Positions 8,855-16,826 of a stretch of 64,000 bases of DNA are shown here, piece by piece. A program made the position numbers and the translations under genes. Every line of letters begins with the position of its first letter. Position 1 is the first letter of the stretch. The notes below the pieces were generated by a model. The model worked only from the letters and a program-made list of their open reading frames with translations, had not been told where the DNA came from and did not search any database. Origin of the DNA: Acidovorax carolinensis (GTDB lineage Bacteria > Pseudomonadota > Gammaproteobacteria > Burkholderiales > Burkholderiaceae_C); the NCBI RefSeq assembly GCF_002157145.1, contig NZ_CP021361.1, positions 806,001 through 870,000 of the forward strand, given 5' to 3'.

Positions 8855-9289
8855 TCAGTCCCGCGTGGCGCGGCGCTGCACGCAGGCGATATAGGCGTCA
8901 CCATCGGGCGGACGCCCGGCGCGCTGGCTTTCCCACAGCATCTGGCCCAGGCAATCCATGGTGGCGTGGTGCGCGTCGTGCAGGGAATCGAGGCGCGCCG
9001 TGAGCAGCTCCACCGCCTGGCGGATGCCACGCGGCTGGTCGATGCTGCACTGCTCGCTGATCGACAGGTGCATCGACAGGTGCAAGAACGGATTGGTTTG
9101 CTCTGGCGTTTCGTCGTAGTTGCGCGCTACGGCGGCATCGGCATCGGCCAGCTCGGCGTGGTATTCGGGGTGCTCTGCGATCCACAGGCTGGCCAGGGTT
9201 TCGATGGCCTCCATGGGTTGGCCGCTTTGGGTCTTGGCGTGCACCGCGCAGAGGAAGCGGCGCACGTCGGCTTGGGACGGGTTGAACAT
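8855..9289 (-). CDS. DUF1841 family protein
   Basis: A 144-residue protein of unknown function. The start MFNPSQADVRRF matches the characteristic N-terminus of DUF1841, so the start 18 nt upstream was rejected. The conserved blocks EHPEYHAEL, QTNPFLHLSMHL and SISEQCSIDQPRGIRQA are all present. The family is widespread in beta- and gammaproteobacteria. No signal peptide or membrane segment is seen. Confidence 0.85.
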   Translation of the reverse strand: MFNPSQADVRRFLCAVHAKTQSGQPMEAIETLASLWIAEHPEYHAELADADAAVARNYDETPEQTNPFLHLSMHLSISEQCSIDQPRGIRQAVELLTARLDSLHDAHHATMDCLGQMLWESQRAGRPPDGDAYIACVQRRATRD

Positions 9290-9458
9290 GGAGCGAGAGC
9301 GTAGCACGCAGCTGCTGCGCTGGCAGCGGGCCGCCGTTGCGGTGGTGTTGTCCTACACGCACCATCTGCGCCCGGCCCTACAGTGGCCGGGCACAGGCGG
9401 GGAAACCGGGGTCGCTGCTGCGCCGTTGTCCAACAGCCCCGGATTTGGGAGATTTGCC

Positions 9459-9680
9459 ATGAATGCACTGCGTGTGACCGGAGTGATCCTTATCGTGCTG
9501 GGGCTGGCCGGATTTTTTACCGGCGGTTTCAGCTTTACCAAGGAAACCACGCAGGCCAAGATTGGCCCGCTGGAACTCACCGTGAAGGACAAGGAGACGG
9601 TGAATGTGCCCCAGTGGCTGAGCCTGGGCGCCATTGCGCTGGGTGCCGTGGTGCTGGTGCTGGGCTTTCGCAAGAGCTGA
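9459..9680 (+). CDS. Small two-span membrane protein, unknown function
   Basis: A 73-residue protein with hydrophobic segments at about 5-24 and 53-70, joined by a polar loop containing IGPLELTVKDKETV. The topology suggests a small inner-membrane protein with the loop outside. It starts at the ATG after GGGAGATTTGCC. Similar short proteins occur in many proteobacteria without assigned function. It stands alone between two minus-strand genes. Confidence 0.65.
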   Translation: MNALRVTGVILIVLGLAGFFTGGFSFTKETTQAKIGPLELTVKDKETVNVPQWLSLGAIALGAVVLVLGFRKS

Positions 9681-9740
9681 GCCGCGCCGTGTTTGTCGCT
9701 GGCAGGCGCCGGTTCAAAGCACTTGTCTTTGACGCACGCG

Positions 9741-10538
9741 TCAGTTGCGCTGGGTGCCCAACATGCGTGAAATGGTCTGCGCGGCCTGCAGCAGCGCGGG
9801 CAGCATGGTGGCCTGCATGACCTCGGCGCTGGTGCGGTTGGCCTGGCCGCTGATGTTCATGGCGGCCACGGTCTGGCCGGCGCGGTTGGTGAGTGGTGCG
9901 GCCAGGGAGATCAGCCCTTCTTCGAGCTCCTGGTTGACCAGGCTCCAGCCCTGCGCGCGTACCTGGCGGATGCGCTCCAGCAGCGTGGGCACGTCGGTAA
10001 TGGTCAGCTCGGTGTGCCGCACGCGCGGGCAGGCTTGCAGGCGCTGCGTCAATTCGTCATCGGGCAGGGCGGCCAACAGCATGCGTCCCGACGAGGTGCA
10101 CGAGGCCGGTAGCCGCGAGCCCACCCCCAGGTTGGTGCGCATGATTTTGTGCGTGGGCACGCGCAGTACATAGACGATGTCGGTGCCATCGAGCACCGAG
10201 GCCGAGCACGATTCGCGCACCTGCTCCACCAGTTCCTCCATCACCGGCTCGGCCAGATCCCAGATGGGCATGGACGACAGGTAGGCAAAGCCGAGGTCGA
10301 GGATGCGCGGCGTAAGGCGAAACAGCTTGCCATCACTTTCCACATACCCCAGTGTCTGCAGCGTGAGCAGGATGCGCCGGGCGCCAGCGCGGGTCAGCCC
10401 CGTCTTCGCGGCCACCTCGCTCAGCGTCTGCTGTGGCGCGGAGGCGCTGAACGAGCGGATCACTTCCAGCCCGCGCGCGAACGACTGCACATAGCTGTCG
10501 CCTGGTCTGGGGCTGGCGGGAGGGGTATTGGTGTTCAT
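9741..10538 (-). CDS. pcaR: IclR family regulator, PcaR/PcaU/PobR type
   Basis: A 265-residue regulator with an N-terminal winged helix (about 15-75, containing YVQSFARGLEVIRSF) and a C-terminal IclR effector domain (about 85-260). The N-terminal pattern is that of the PcaR/PcaU/PobR subgroup, which senses protocatechuate-pathway intermediates such as beta-ketoadipate. It is divergent from pcaIJFD and separated from it by repeated operator-like sequence (10561-10590), so it is the likely activator or repressor of that operon. The symbol is by analogy; pcaU is equally possible. Confidence 0.85.
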   Translation of the reverse strand: MNTNTPPASPRPGDSYVQSFARGLEVIRSFSASAPQQTLSEVAAKTGLTRAGARRILLTLQTLGYVESDGKLFRLTPRILDLGFAYLSSMPIWDLAEPVMEELVEQVRESCSASVLDGTDIVYVLRVPTHKIMRTNLGVGSRLPASCTSSGRMLLAALPDDELTQRLQACPRVRHTELTITDVPTLLERIRQVRAQGWSLVNQELEEGLISLAAPLTNRAGQTVAAMNISGQANRTSAEVMQATMLPALLQAAQTISRMLGTQRN

Positions 10539-10560
10539 GGAGTGCCCGGTTTATAATTCT

Positions 10561-10590
10561 TTATACGAACATTTGTTCATTATACGAACA
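10561..10590. promoter_or_regulatory. Likely PcaR/PcaU-type operator between pcaR and pcaI
   Basis: Two exact direct copies of TTATACGAACA (10561-10571 and 10580-10590) flank an inverted GAACA-TT-TGTTC (10567-10578). A palindrome plus one extra direct repeat is the layout known for PcaU sites in Acinetobacter. The site overlaps AT-rich promoter sequence for both divergent genes. Confidence 0.7.
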
Positions 10591-10630
10591 AATGAGGGCG
10601 CTTTTATTGATACTTCCCGGAAGACTTTCC

Positions 10631-11332
10631 ATGATCAACAAGATAGCGGACTCGGTGGCGCAGGCACTTTCGGGTGTGAAAGATGGCGCCACCGTGCTGA
10701 TTGGCGGCTTCGGCACGGCGGGCATTCCTGACGAGCTGATCGAAGGGCTGATTGCCCACGGCGCGCGCGACCTGACCATCGTCAACAACAACGCCGGCAA
10801 CGCCGAGCAGGGCGTGGCGGCGTTGCTCAAGGCCGGGCAGGTGCGCAAGGTCATCTGCAGCTTTCCGCGCCAGGCCGACAGCTATGTGTTTGACGAGCTG
10901 TACCGCAGCGGCAAGCTCGAACTGGAGCTGGTGCCCCAGGGCAACCTGGCCGAGCGCATCCGTGCAGCCGGTGCCGGTATTGGCGCCTTTTTCTGCCCCA
11001 CGGCCTATGGCACCGAGCTGGCCAAGGGCAAGGAAACGCGCGAAATCAATGGCAAACACTACGTGCTGGAATACCCGATTTATGGCGACGTGGCCCTGAT
11101 CAAGGCTGAAAAAGGCGACCGCTGGGGCAACCTCACCTACCGCATGTCGGCGCGCAACTTTGGCCCGGTGATGGCCACCGCCGCCAAGACTACGGTTGCC
11201 ACCGTGCACGAGGTGGTGGAACTGGGCGCACTCGACCCCGAAGCCATCGTTACGCCGGGTGTCTATGTGAGCCACGTGGTGAAGATCGCCCGGGTTGCCA
11301 CGCAGGCCGGTGGTTTCAAGAAGTCTGCATGA
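10631..11332 (+). CDS. pcaI: 3-oxoadipate CoA-transferase subunit A
   Basis: Alpha subunit (233 residues) of succinyl-CoA:3-oxoadipate CoA-transferase, which activates beta-ketoadipate with CoA from succinyl-CoA in the aromatic beta-ketoadipate pathway. It shows the class I CoA-transferase pattern VLIGGFGTAGIP (about 21-32) and NNNAGN. The start MINKIA at 10631 gives the normal family length; a longer in-frame start would run into the operator. It is first in the operon and overlaps the region that leads into pcaJ. Confidence 0.92.
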   Translation: MINKIADSVAQALSGVKDGATVLIGGFGTAGIPDELIEGLIAHGARDLTIVNNNAGNAEQGVAALLKAGQVRKVICSFPRQADSYVFDELYRSGKLELELVPQGNLAERIRAAGAGIGAFFCPTAYGTELAKGKETREINGKHYVLEYPIYGDVALIKAEKGDRWGNLTYRMSARNFGPVMATAAKTTVATVHEVVELGALDPEAIVTPGVYVSHVVKIARVATQAGGFKKSA

Positions 11333-11337
11333 AATTG

Positions 11338-11385
11338 GCCTCTGGCGCAAAAGGAGCAAGCGTGAGCAGCTATCAAAAACGTAGT
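11338..11385 (+). repeat. Palindromic repeat remnant at the pcaI-pcaJ junction
   Basis: TGGCCTCTGGCGC near the left end and AGCAGCTATCAAAAACGTAG at the right end match the outer parts of the dispersed repeat. The centre has been replaced by AAAAGGAGCAAGC, which supplies the pcaJ ribosome-binding site. The element therefore sits across the translation start of pcaJ. Confidence 0.5.
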
Positions 11386-12006
11386 AAAGAAGAGTTGGCC
11401 AAGCGCGTGGCGCAAGACATCCACGACGGTGCCTATGTCAACCTGGGGATCGGCCAGCCCACCCTGGTGGCCAACCACATTCCCGCAGGCCGCGAGGTCA
11501 TCCTGCAAAGCGAGAACGGCATCCTGGGCATGGGCCCGGCGCCGGCCGCGGGCAGCGAAGACTACGACCTCATCAACGCCGGCAAGCAGCCGGTCACCTT
11601 GCTGGCCGGCGGTGCGTATTTCCACCACGCCGACAGCTTTGCCATGATGCGCGGCGGCCACCTCGACATCTGTGTGCTGGGTGCCTTCCAGGTGTCGGCC
11701 ACAGGCGACCTGGCCAACTGGAGCACGGGCGAACCCGGCGCCATTCCGGCTGTGGGTGGTGCCATGGACCTGGCCATCGGTGCCAAGCAGACCTGGGTCA
11801 TGATGGACTTGCTCACCAAGCAGGGTGCCAGCAAGGTGGTGGCGCAGTGCACCTATCCGCTCACCGGCATTGGCTGCGTCAAGCGCATCTACTCCGACCT
11901 CGCCACGCTGGCCTGCACGCCGCAGGGCCTGCAGCTCATCGACAAGGTCGAAGGGCTGGAACACGCCGAACTCGAACGCCTTGTCGGCCTGCCCATCCAG
12001 GCCTGA
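11362..12006 (+). CDS. pcaJ: 3-oxoadipate CoA-transferase subunit B
   Basis: Beta subunit (214 residues with the GTG start) of 3-oxoadipate CoA-transferase, carrying the catalytic glutamate in SENGILGMG. The GTG at 11362 is preferred because AAGGAG lies 5 nt upstream. An ATG at 11329 overlaps the pcaI stop (ATGA) and would add 11 residues. The N-terminal codons and start region lie in a palindromic-repeat remnant, so the first few residues (SSYQK) may be specific to this lineage. It forms the heteromeric enzyme with pcaI. Confidence 0.92.
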   Translation: MSSYQKRSKEELAKRVAQDIHDGAYVNLGIGQPTLVANHIPAGREVILQSENGILGMGPAPAAGSEDYDLINAGKQPVTLLAGGAYFHHADSFAMMRGGHLDICVLGAFQVSATGDLANWSTGEPGAIPAVGGAMDLAIGAKQTWVMMDLLTKQGASKVVAQCTYPLTGIGCVKRIYSDLATLACTPQGLQLIDKVEGLEHAELERLVGLPIQA

Positions 12007-12040
12007 TTTTTTCCCATCCCACAAGACCCCCGGAGACACC

Positions 12041-13243
12041 ATGACCCAAGCCTTCATCTGTGACGCCATCCGCACTCCCTTCGGCCGCTACGGCGGTGCC
12101 TTGTCCAGCGTGCGCACCGACGACCTCGGCGCCATCCCGCTCAAGGCGTTGATGGCGCGCAACCCGGGCGTGGACTGGGCCGCCGTGACCGATGTGCTGT
12201 ATGGCTGCGCCAACCAGGCCGGTGAAGACAACCGCAACGTGGCCCACATGTCCAGCTTGCTGGCGGGCCTGCCAATCGAAGTGCCGGGCGCCACCATCAA
12301 CCGCCTGTGCGGTTCGGGCCTGGATGCCGTGGGAACGGCCGCGCGCGCCATCAAGGCCGGCGAAGCGGGCCTGATGATTGCCGGCGGCGTGGAAAGCATG
12401 AGCCGCGCCCCGTTTGTCATGCCCAAGGCAGAAAGCGCCTTCTCGCGCAACAACGCGGTGTATGACACCACCATTGGCTGGCGCTTTGTCAACAAGCTGA
12501 TGAAGGCGCAGTACGGCGTCGATTCGATGCCCGAAACGGCCGAAAACGTGGCTACCGACTTTGGCATCGAGCGCGAAGCGCAAGACCTGATGGCCATGAA
12601 CAGCCAGCTGCGTGCCGTGGCAGCCATCGAAGCGGGCCACCTGTCCCGTGAAATCGTGGCGGTGACGATTCCCCAGAAAAAGGGCGATGCCATCGTTGTG
12701 GACACCGACGAACACCCGCGCAAGACCAGCCTGGAAGCGCTGGCCAAGCTCAAGGGCGTGGTGCGCCCCGACGGTACCGTGACCGCCGGCAACGCTTCGG
12801 GCGTGAACGACGGCGCCTGCGCGCTGCTGCTGGCCAACGAAGCCAGCGCCGCCCAATACGGCCTGACGCCGCGCGCCCGCGTGGTGGGCATGGCCACCGC
12901 TGGTGTGGCGCCGCGCATCATGGGCTTTGGCCCCACGCCCGCCACGCTGAAGGTGCTGGCACAAACGGGCCTCACCATCGACCACATGGACGTGATCGAG
13001 CTCAACGAAGCCTTTGCCGCGCAGGGCCTGGCCGTGCTGCGCGCCCTGGGCCTGAAAGACGACGACGCCCGCGTGAACGCCTGGGGCGGCGCCATTGCGC
13101 TCGGTCACCCGCTGGGTGCCAGCGGTGCCCGCCTGGCCACCACGGCCGTGAACCGCCTGCACGCTACCGGCGGCAAATACGCGCTGTGCACCATGTGCAT
13201 CGGCGTGGGCCAGGGCATTGCCGTGATCCTCGAACGCGTCTGA
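12041..13243 (+). CDS. pcaF: 3-oxoadipyl-CoA thiolase
   Basis: Thiolase of 400 residues that cleaves beta-ketoadipyl-CoA to succinyl-CoA and acetyl-CoA, the last step of the pathway. The catalytic residues are visible: nucleophilic Cys in RLCGSGLDAV (about 90), His in GHPLGASGAR (about 356) and Cys in CTMCIGVGQG (about 386). GGAGA lies 6 nt before the ATG. It follows pcaJ by 34 nt in the same operon. Confidence 0.94.
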   Translation: MTQAFICDAIRTPFGRYGGALSSVRTDDLGAIPLKALMARNPGVDWAAVTDVLYGCANQAGEDNRNVAHMSSLLAGLPIEVPGATINRLCGSGLDAVGTAARAIKAGEAGLMIAGGVESMSRAPFVMPKAESAFSRNNAVYDTTIGWRFVNKLMKAQYGVDSMPETAENVATDFGIEREAQDLMAMNSQLRAVAAIEAGHLSREIVAVTIPQKKGDAIVVDTDEHPRKTSLEALAKLKGVVRPDGTVTAGNASGVNDGACALLLANEASAAQYGLTPRARVVGMATAGVAPRIMGFGPTPATLKVLAQTGLTIDHMDVIELNEAFAAQGLAVLRALGLKDDDARVNAWGGAIALGHPLGASGARLATTAVNRLHATGGKYALCTMCIGVGQGIAVILERV

Positions 13244-13260
13244 CCGTGACAACGCAAGCC

Positions 13261-14061
13261 ATGCAAACACAAACGATCGAAACCCCCGGCGGGCGTTTTC
13301 GCGTGCGCCTGGACGGGCCCGCCCAGGCGCCTGTGCTGGTGTTTTCGAACTCGCTGGGCACCACACTGGAGATGTGGGACGCGCAGGCGCAGCACTTCGC
13401 ACAGACCCACCGCGTGCTGCGTTACGACACCCGCGGCCATGGCGGCAGTGTGGTGTCGCAAGGCCCCTACAGCCTGGAGCAGCTCGGCGGTGATGTGCTG
13501 GCGCTGCTGGACGCGCTGGGCATTGCCAAGGCCAGCTTTTGCGGCATCTCCATGGGTGGCATCACCGGCCTGTGGCTGGGCGTGCACGCGGGCGAGCGCC
13601 TGAGCCATCTGGTGGTGTGCAACAGCGCCGCCAAGATTGGTACGGCCGAAGGCTGGCAAACGCGGTCTGCGCTGGTGCGTGAAAAAGGCACCGCAGCCAT
13701 GGCCGAGCTGGCCGCTTCGTCGCCCGGCCGGTGGTTCACCGAGTCCTTCATTGCAGCCCAGCCCGCACGGGTGGCCACGGCGCAAGGCTGGATTGCCGGC
13801 ATCGCGCCCGAAGGCTATGCCGCCTGCTGCGATGCCCTGGCCCAGGCCGATCTGCGGGAGGCGATTGCCACCATCCGCGTGCCAACGTTGCTGATTGCCG
13901 GTGCCAGCGACCCGGTCACCACCGTGGCCGATGCGCAGGCCATGCAGCGGGCCATTGCCGGTGCGCGCCTGGCCGAAGTACCGGCCTCGCACCTGTCCAA
14001 CCTCGAGGCACCGGCCGCGTTTGACAACGCACTGGCCGCCTTTCTGGCCACGGGTGCCTGA
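13261..14061 (+). CDS. pcaD: 3-oxoadipate enol-lactonase
   Basis: Alpha/beta hydrolase (266 residues) that opens 3-oxoadipate enol-lactone to beta-ketoadipate, one step before PcaIJ. The catalytic triad is visible as Ser in GISMGG, Asp in GASDPVTT and His in ASHLSNLEAP. A GTG 15 nt upstream is an alternative start. The substrate is inferred mainly from its place directly after pcaF. Fused PcaD-PcaC forms exist in some bacteria, but no decarboxylase domain is attached here. Confidence 0.9.
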   Translation: MQTQTIETPGGRFRVRLDGPAQAPVLVFSNSLGTTLEMWDAQAQHFAQTHRVLRYDTRGHGGSVVSQGPYSLEQLGGDVLALLDALGIAKASFCGISMGGITGLWLGVHAGERLSHLVVCNSAAKIGTAEGWQTRSALVREKGTAAMAELAASSPGRWFTESFIAAQPARVATAQGWIAGIAPEGYAACCDALAQADLREAIATIRVPTLLIAGASDPVTTVADAQAMQRAIAGARLAEVPASHLSNLEAPAAFDNALAAFLATGA

Positions 14062-14106
14062 GCCGTTGGCGCACCACGTCATGCACGCAACGCACCCGCA
14101 AAAGCC

Positions 14107-14835
14107 ATGACCCGCCCGCACCCCACCCCAGAGCGCGTGCTGATCACGGGCGGCGCCGCCGGCATCGGCGCTGCCATTGCCGAGCGCTGCCGCGCCGAGG
14201 GCTACCTGCCGGTCATCATCGACCGCGTGGTGGACTCCGTGCACGGCGGCATCCGCGCCGACCTGTCGGATGCGGCAGACACCGCGCGGGCGCTGCACGA
14301 GGCGCTGGCCGGTGGCCCCATCACCCGGCTGGTCAATAACGTGGGCGTGGTGGTGCCGGCCGATGCCGAGCACCAGACGCTGGCCGAGTTCGACCTGGCG
14401 GTGTCGCTGAACCTGCGCTGTGCCTTCCAGTGCATGCAGGCGCTGCTGCCGGGCATGAAGACCGGGGGTTTCGGGCGCATTGTCAACATGTCCTCGCGCG
14501 CGGCGCTGGGCAAGGAGCTGCGCACCGCCTACGCCGCCACCAAGGCCGGCCTGATCGGCATGACACGCGTGTGGGCGCTGGAGCTGGGCGCGCACGGCAT
14601 CACGGCCAACGCCATCGGGCCCGGCCCCATCCGCACCGAATTGTTCGACCGCGCCAACCCGCCCGACGCACCGCGCACCCGCGCCATCATCGAGGCCGTG
14701 CCCGTCCGGCGCATCGGCACGCCCGACGACGTGGCCCATGCCGCCAGCTACCTGCTGGATGCACGCAGCGGCTTCGTCACGGGCCAGGTCTTGTATGTCT
14801 GCGGCGGCATGACCGTGGGTGTGGCGGGGGTGTGA
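14107..14835 (+). CDS. SDR family oxidoreductase
   Basis: Short-chain dehydrogenase/reductase of 242 residues. The Rossmann motif is TGGAAGIG near residue 15, followed by NNVG and the catalytic Ser, Tyr and Lys in SSRAALGKELRTAYAATKAG. It resembles 3-oxoacyl-ACP reductases (FabG type). It lies 45 nt after pcaD and before a Bug binding protein, so it may act on a side-chain alcohol or ketone of an aromatic substrate feeding this pathway, which is inference only. Confidence 0.85.
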   Translation: MTRPHPTPERVLITGGAAGIGAAIAERCRAEGYLPVIIDRVVDSVHGGIRADLSDAADTARALHEALAGGPITRLVNNVGVVVPADAEHQTLAEFDLAVSLNLRCAFQCMQALLPGMKTGGFGRIVNMSSRAALGKELRTAYAATKAGLIGMTRVWALELGAHGITANAIGPGPIRTELFDRANPPDAPRTRAIIEAVPVRRIGTPDDVAHAASYLLDARSGFVTGQVLYVCGGMTVGVAGV

Positions 14836-14978
14836 GCACCTGGGAAGCTTTCGCACATGTCTGCCCACACTCTTCCAACCCGGCCCCGCCTGCAAGGCCC
14901 CGAACCCGTCTGCTGCGCCAAGGGCAACCAATGCCCGCGCCGCGGACTCTAATCCCGATTTACACAGAGGAAACAACC

Positions 14979-15992
14979 ATGACCACTTCTACCCACTACC
15001 GCACGTTTCTGACCGGCCGCCGCAAGGCCCTGGCCGTCCTGGCCAGCCTGGCTGCGGGCACGGCCGTCCTGCCGGGCGCCGCCTTCGCGCAGGCCTACCC
15101 CACCAAGCCCGTCACCATCGTCGTGCCGTTCTCGGCCGGCGGCACCACCGACATCCTGGCACGCCTGATGGGCCAATACCTTTCCACCGAACTGGGCCAG
15201 CCCGTGGTGGTGGAAAACAAGGCCGGTGCGGGCGGCAACATTGGCGGGCAATATGCCGCCAAGGCTGCGGCCGACGGCTACACCCTGTTCATGGGCACCG
15301 TGGGCACGCAGTCCATCAACGCCAGTCTGTACAAGAAAATGCCCTTTGATCCCATCAAGGACTTCGCACCGCTGACGCGCGTGGCCAATGTACCCAACCT
15401 GCTGGTGGCCAACCCCCAGCAGCCGTTCAAGACGGTGCCCGAGATGATTGCCTATGCCAAGGCCAATCCCGGCAAGATCAACTTTGGCTCGCCCGGCAAC
15501 GGCGCCTCGCCGCACCTCTCGGGCGAACTGTTCAATTCGATGGCCAAGGTCGAACTCACGCACATCCCCTACAAGGGCAGCGCACCGGCCGTGACCGACC
15601 TGCTGGGCAACCAGATCGCCATCATGTTCGACAACATGCCCTCGGTGATTCCGCATGTGCGTTCGGGCAAGCTGCGTGCCATTGCCATCACCACCGCCAA
15701 GCGCTCGCCCGAGCTGCCCGATGTGCCGACCATCGCCGAAGCCGGTGTGCCCGGTTATGAGGCCATGTCGTGGTTCGGCCTGCTTGCCCCCGCGGCCACG
15801 CCCAAGCCGGTGCTGGACAAGCTCAGCGGTGCGCTGGCCAAGGTGCTGGCCAATCCCGAAGTGAAGAAAAAGATTGCTGACCAGGGCGGCGAGCCCGTCA
15901 ATGAGACACCCGCCCAGTTTGCTGCCTTCATCAAGTCGGAATCGGCGAAGTGGGGCAAGGTGGTCAAGTCGTCGGGCGCAAGTCTCGACTGA
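14979..15992 (+). CDS. Bug/TctC family periplasmic substrate-binding protein
   Basis: A 337-residue tripartite tricarboxylate transporter-type receptor. The signal peptide has a GRRKAL stretch and ends AAFAQA, followed by YPTKPVTIVVPFSAGG, the usual N-terminus of Bug proteins, and VENKAGAGGN. No TctAB membrane genes are nearby, which is common for Bug proteins in Burkholderiales. Its position at the end of the pca operon suggests it captures an aromatic acid or related carboxylate. A perfect hairpin terminator follows at 16020. Confidence 0.9.
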   Translation: MTTSTHYRTFLTGRRKALAVLASLAAGTAVLPGAAFAQAYPTKPVTIVVPFSAGGTTDILARLMGQYLSTELGQPVVVENKAGAGGNIGGQYAAKAAADGYTLFMGTVGTQSINASLYKKMPFDPIKDFAPLTRVANVPNLLVANPQQPFKTVPEMIAYAKANPGKINFGSPGNGASPHLSGELFNSMAKVELTHIPYKGSAPAVTDLLGNQIAIMFDNMPSVIPHVRSGKLRAIAITTAKRSPELPDVPTIAEAGVPGYEAMSWFGLLAPAATPKPVLDKLSGALAKVLANPEVKKKIADQGGEPVNETPAQFAAFIKSESAKWGKVVKSSGASLD

Positions 15993-16019
15993 TCCGCAGC
16001 CCGGCTGTATTTAAATTGA

Positions 16020-16061
16020 TAGCTGCTGGCGCACATGCCTAGTGCGCCAGCAGCTATTTTT
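16020..16061 (+). terminator. Palindromic repeat copy acting as terminator
   Basis: A perfect 14-bp stem (16020-16033 with 16043-16056), a 9-nt loop and then TTTTT. It has the outer arms of the dispersed repeat (TAGCTGCTGGCGC and its complement) but a different loop. It is placed 28 nt after the Bug stop codon, so the repeat probably serves as a Rho-independent terminator here. Confidence 0.85.
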
Positions 16062-16093
16062 GTTTCAAGGCGCACCGCACACGCAGTGCGCTT

Positions 16094-16735
16094 TTACACC
16101 CGCCAGGCTGGCAACTGCCAGTTGCGCCACAGCGCCAGCACGCGCAGCCCGCCGGTCACCAGCACGCAGGCCAGCAGCGGGGCCCAATCGGGCGCCTGGA
16201 ACTGGCGCAGGGCCACGTCCACCCAGCCGCCGGCAAAGGCGCACAGCGCATAGGGACGGTGGTCGCTGAAAGCCTGGGGCACCTCGTTGCACAGCACGTC
16301 GCGCAGCACCCCGCCAAATACCCCGGTGATCACGCCCATCATGACGGCGATGAGCGGGGGCAGCCCCAGGGCCATGGCCGCATCCACCCCGATCGCCGCA
16401 AACAGGCCCAGGCCGATGGTGTCTGGCAGCAGCATGGCGCGTTCGGTGGGTTGGAAGTGGCGCTGGCGCATGAACAGCATGGTGCCCACGCACAGCGCCA
16501 GGATGCCCCACACATAGCCGGTGTGGCGCACCCAGAAGAAGGGCCGCTGGTCCAGCAGCAGGTCGCGCAAGGTGCCACCGCCAAAGGCGCCCACAAAGGC
16601 CACCACGCACACGCCCACGGCATCCATGCGCTGGCGTGCGGCGGCGATCATGCCCGACAGCGCAAAAGCGACGGTGGCTGCGATTTCCAGCACAAAGCGC
16701 AGGGTGTGTATCCACGGGGTTTCGGGCAGGTCCAT
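16094..16735 (-). CDS. YicG/TRIC-like membrane protein (UPF0126 family)
   Basis: A 213-residue inner-membrane protein made of two homologous three-helix units. Each carries the family motif with GGG/GG followed by LRD (AFGGGTLRDLLL, about 50-61; VFGGVLRDVL, about 138-147). The UPF0126 family is annotated as a trimeric intracellular cation channel-like or glycine transporter protein. There is no operon partner. It is convergent with the Bug gene through the terminator. Confidence 0.87.
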   Translation of the reverse strand: MDLPETPWIHTLRFVLEIAATVAFALSGMIAAARQRMDAVGVCVVAFVGAFGGGTLRDLLLDQRPFFWVRHTGYVWGILALCVGTMLFMRQRHFQPTERAMLLPDTIGLGLFAAIGVDAAMALGLPPLIAVMMGVITGVFGGVLRDVLCNEVPQAFSDHRPYALCAFAGGWVDVALRQFQAPDWAPLLACVLVTGGLRVLALWRNWQLPAWRV

Positions 16736-16774
16736 GGGGCGGATTGTGGGACGGCGGTTGCGATCGGAAAACGC

Positions 16775-16826
16775 TATTGAATAGTGAGCTGCATGCGCTG
16801 ATTGTGAAAGCGCCAGAGCCTATTTT
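16775..16826. repeat. Palindromic repeat copy at the 3' end of the antiporter gene
   Basis: The segment GAGCTGCATGCGCTGATTG followed by TGAAAGCGCCAGAGCC and TATTTTT is a diverged member of the repeat family. Its right edge covers the antiporter stop codon (16820-16822). Confidence 0.5.

Noticed and set aside
11936..13402. Open frame of 488 codons on the minus strand
   Set aside because: It is opposite pcaF and has no recognisable motif.
13105..14976. Open frame of 623 codons on the minus strand
   Set aside because: It lies opposite pcaF, pcaD and the SDR gene, all well supported.
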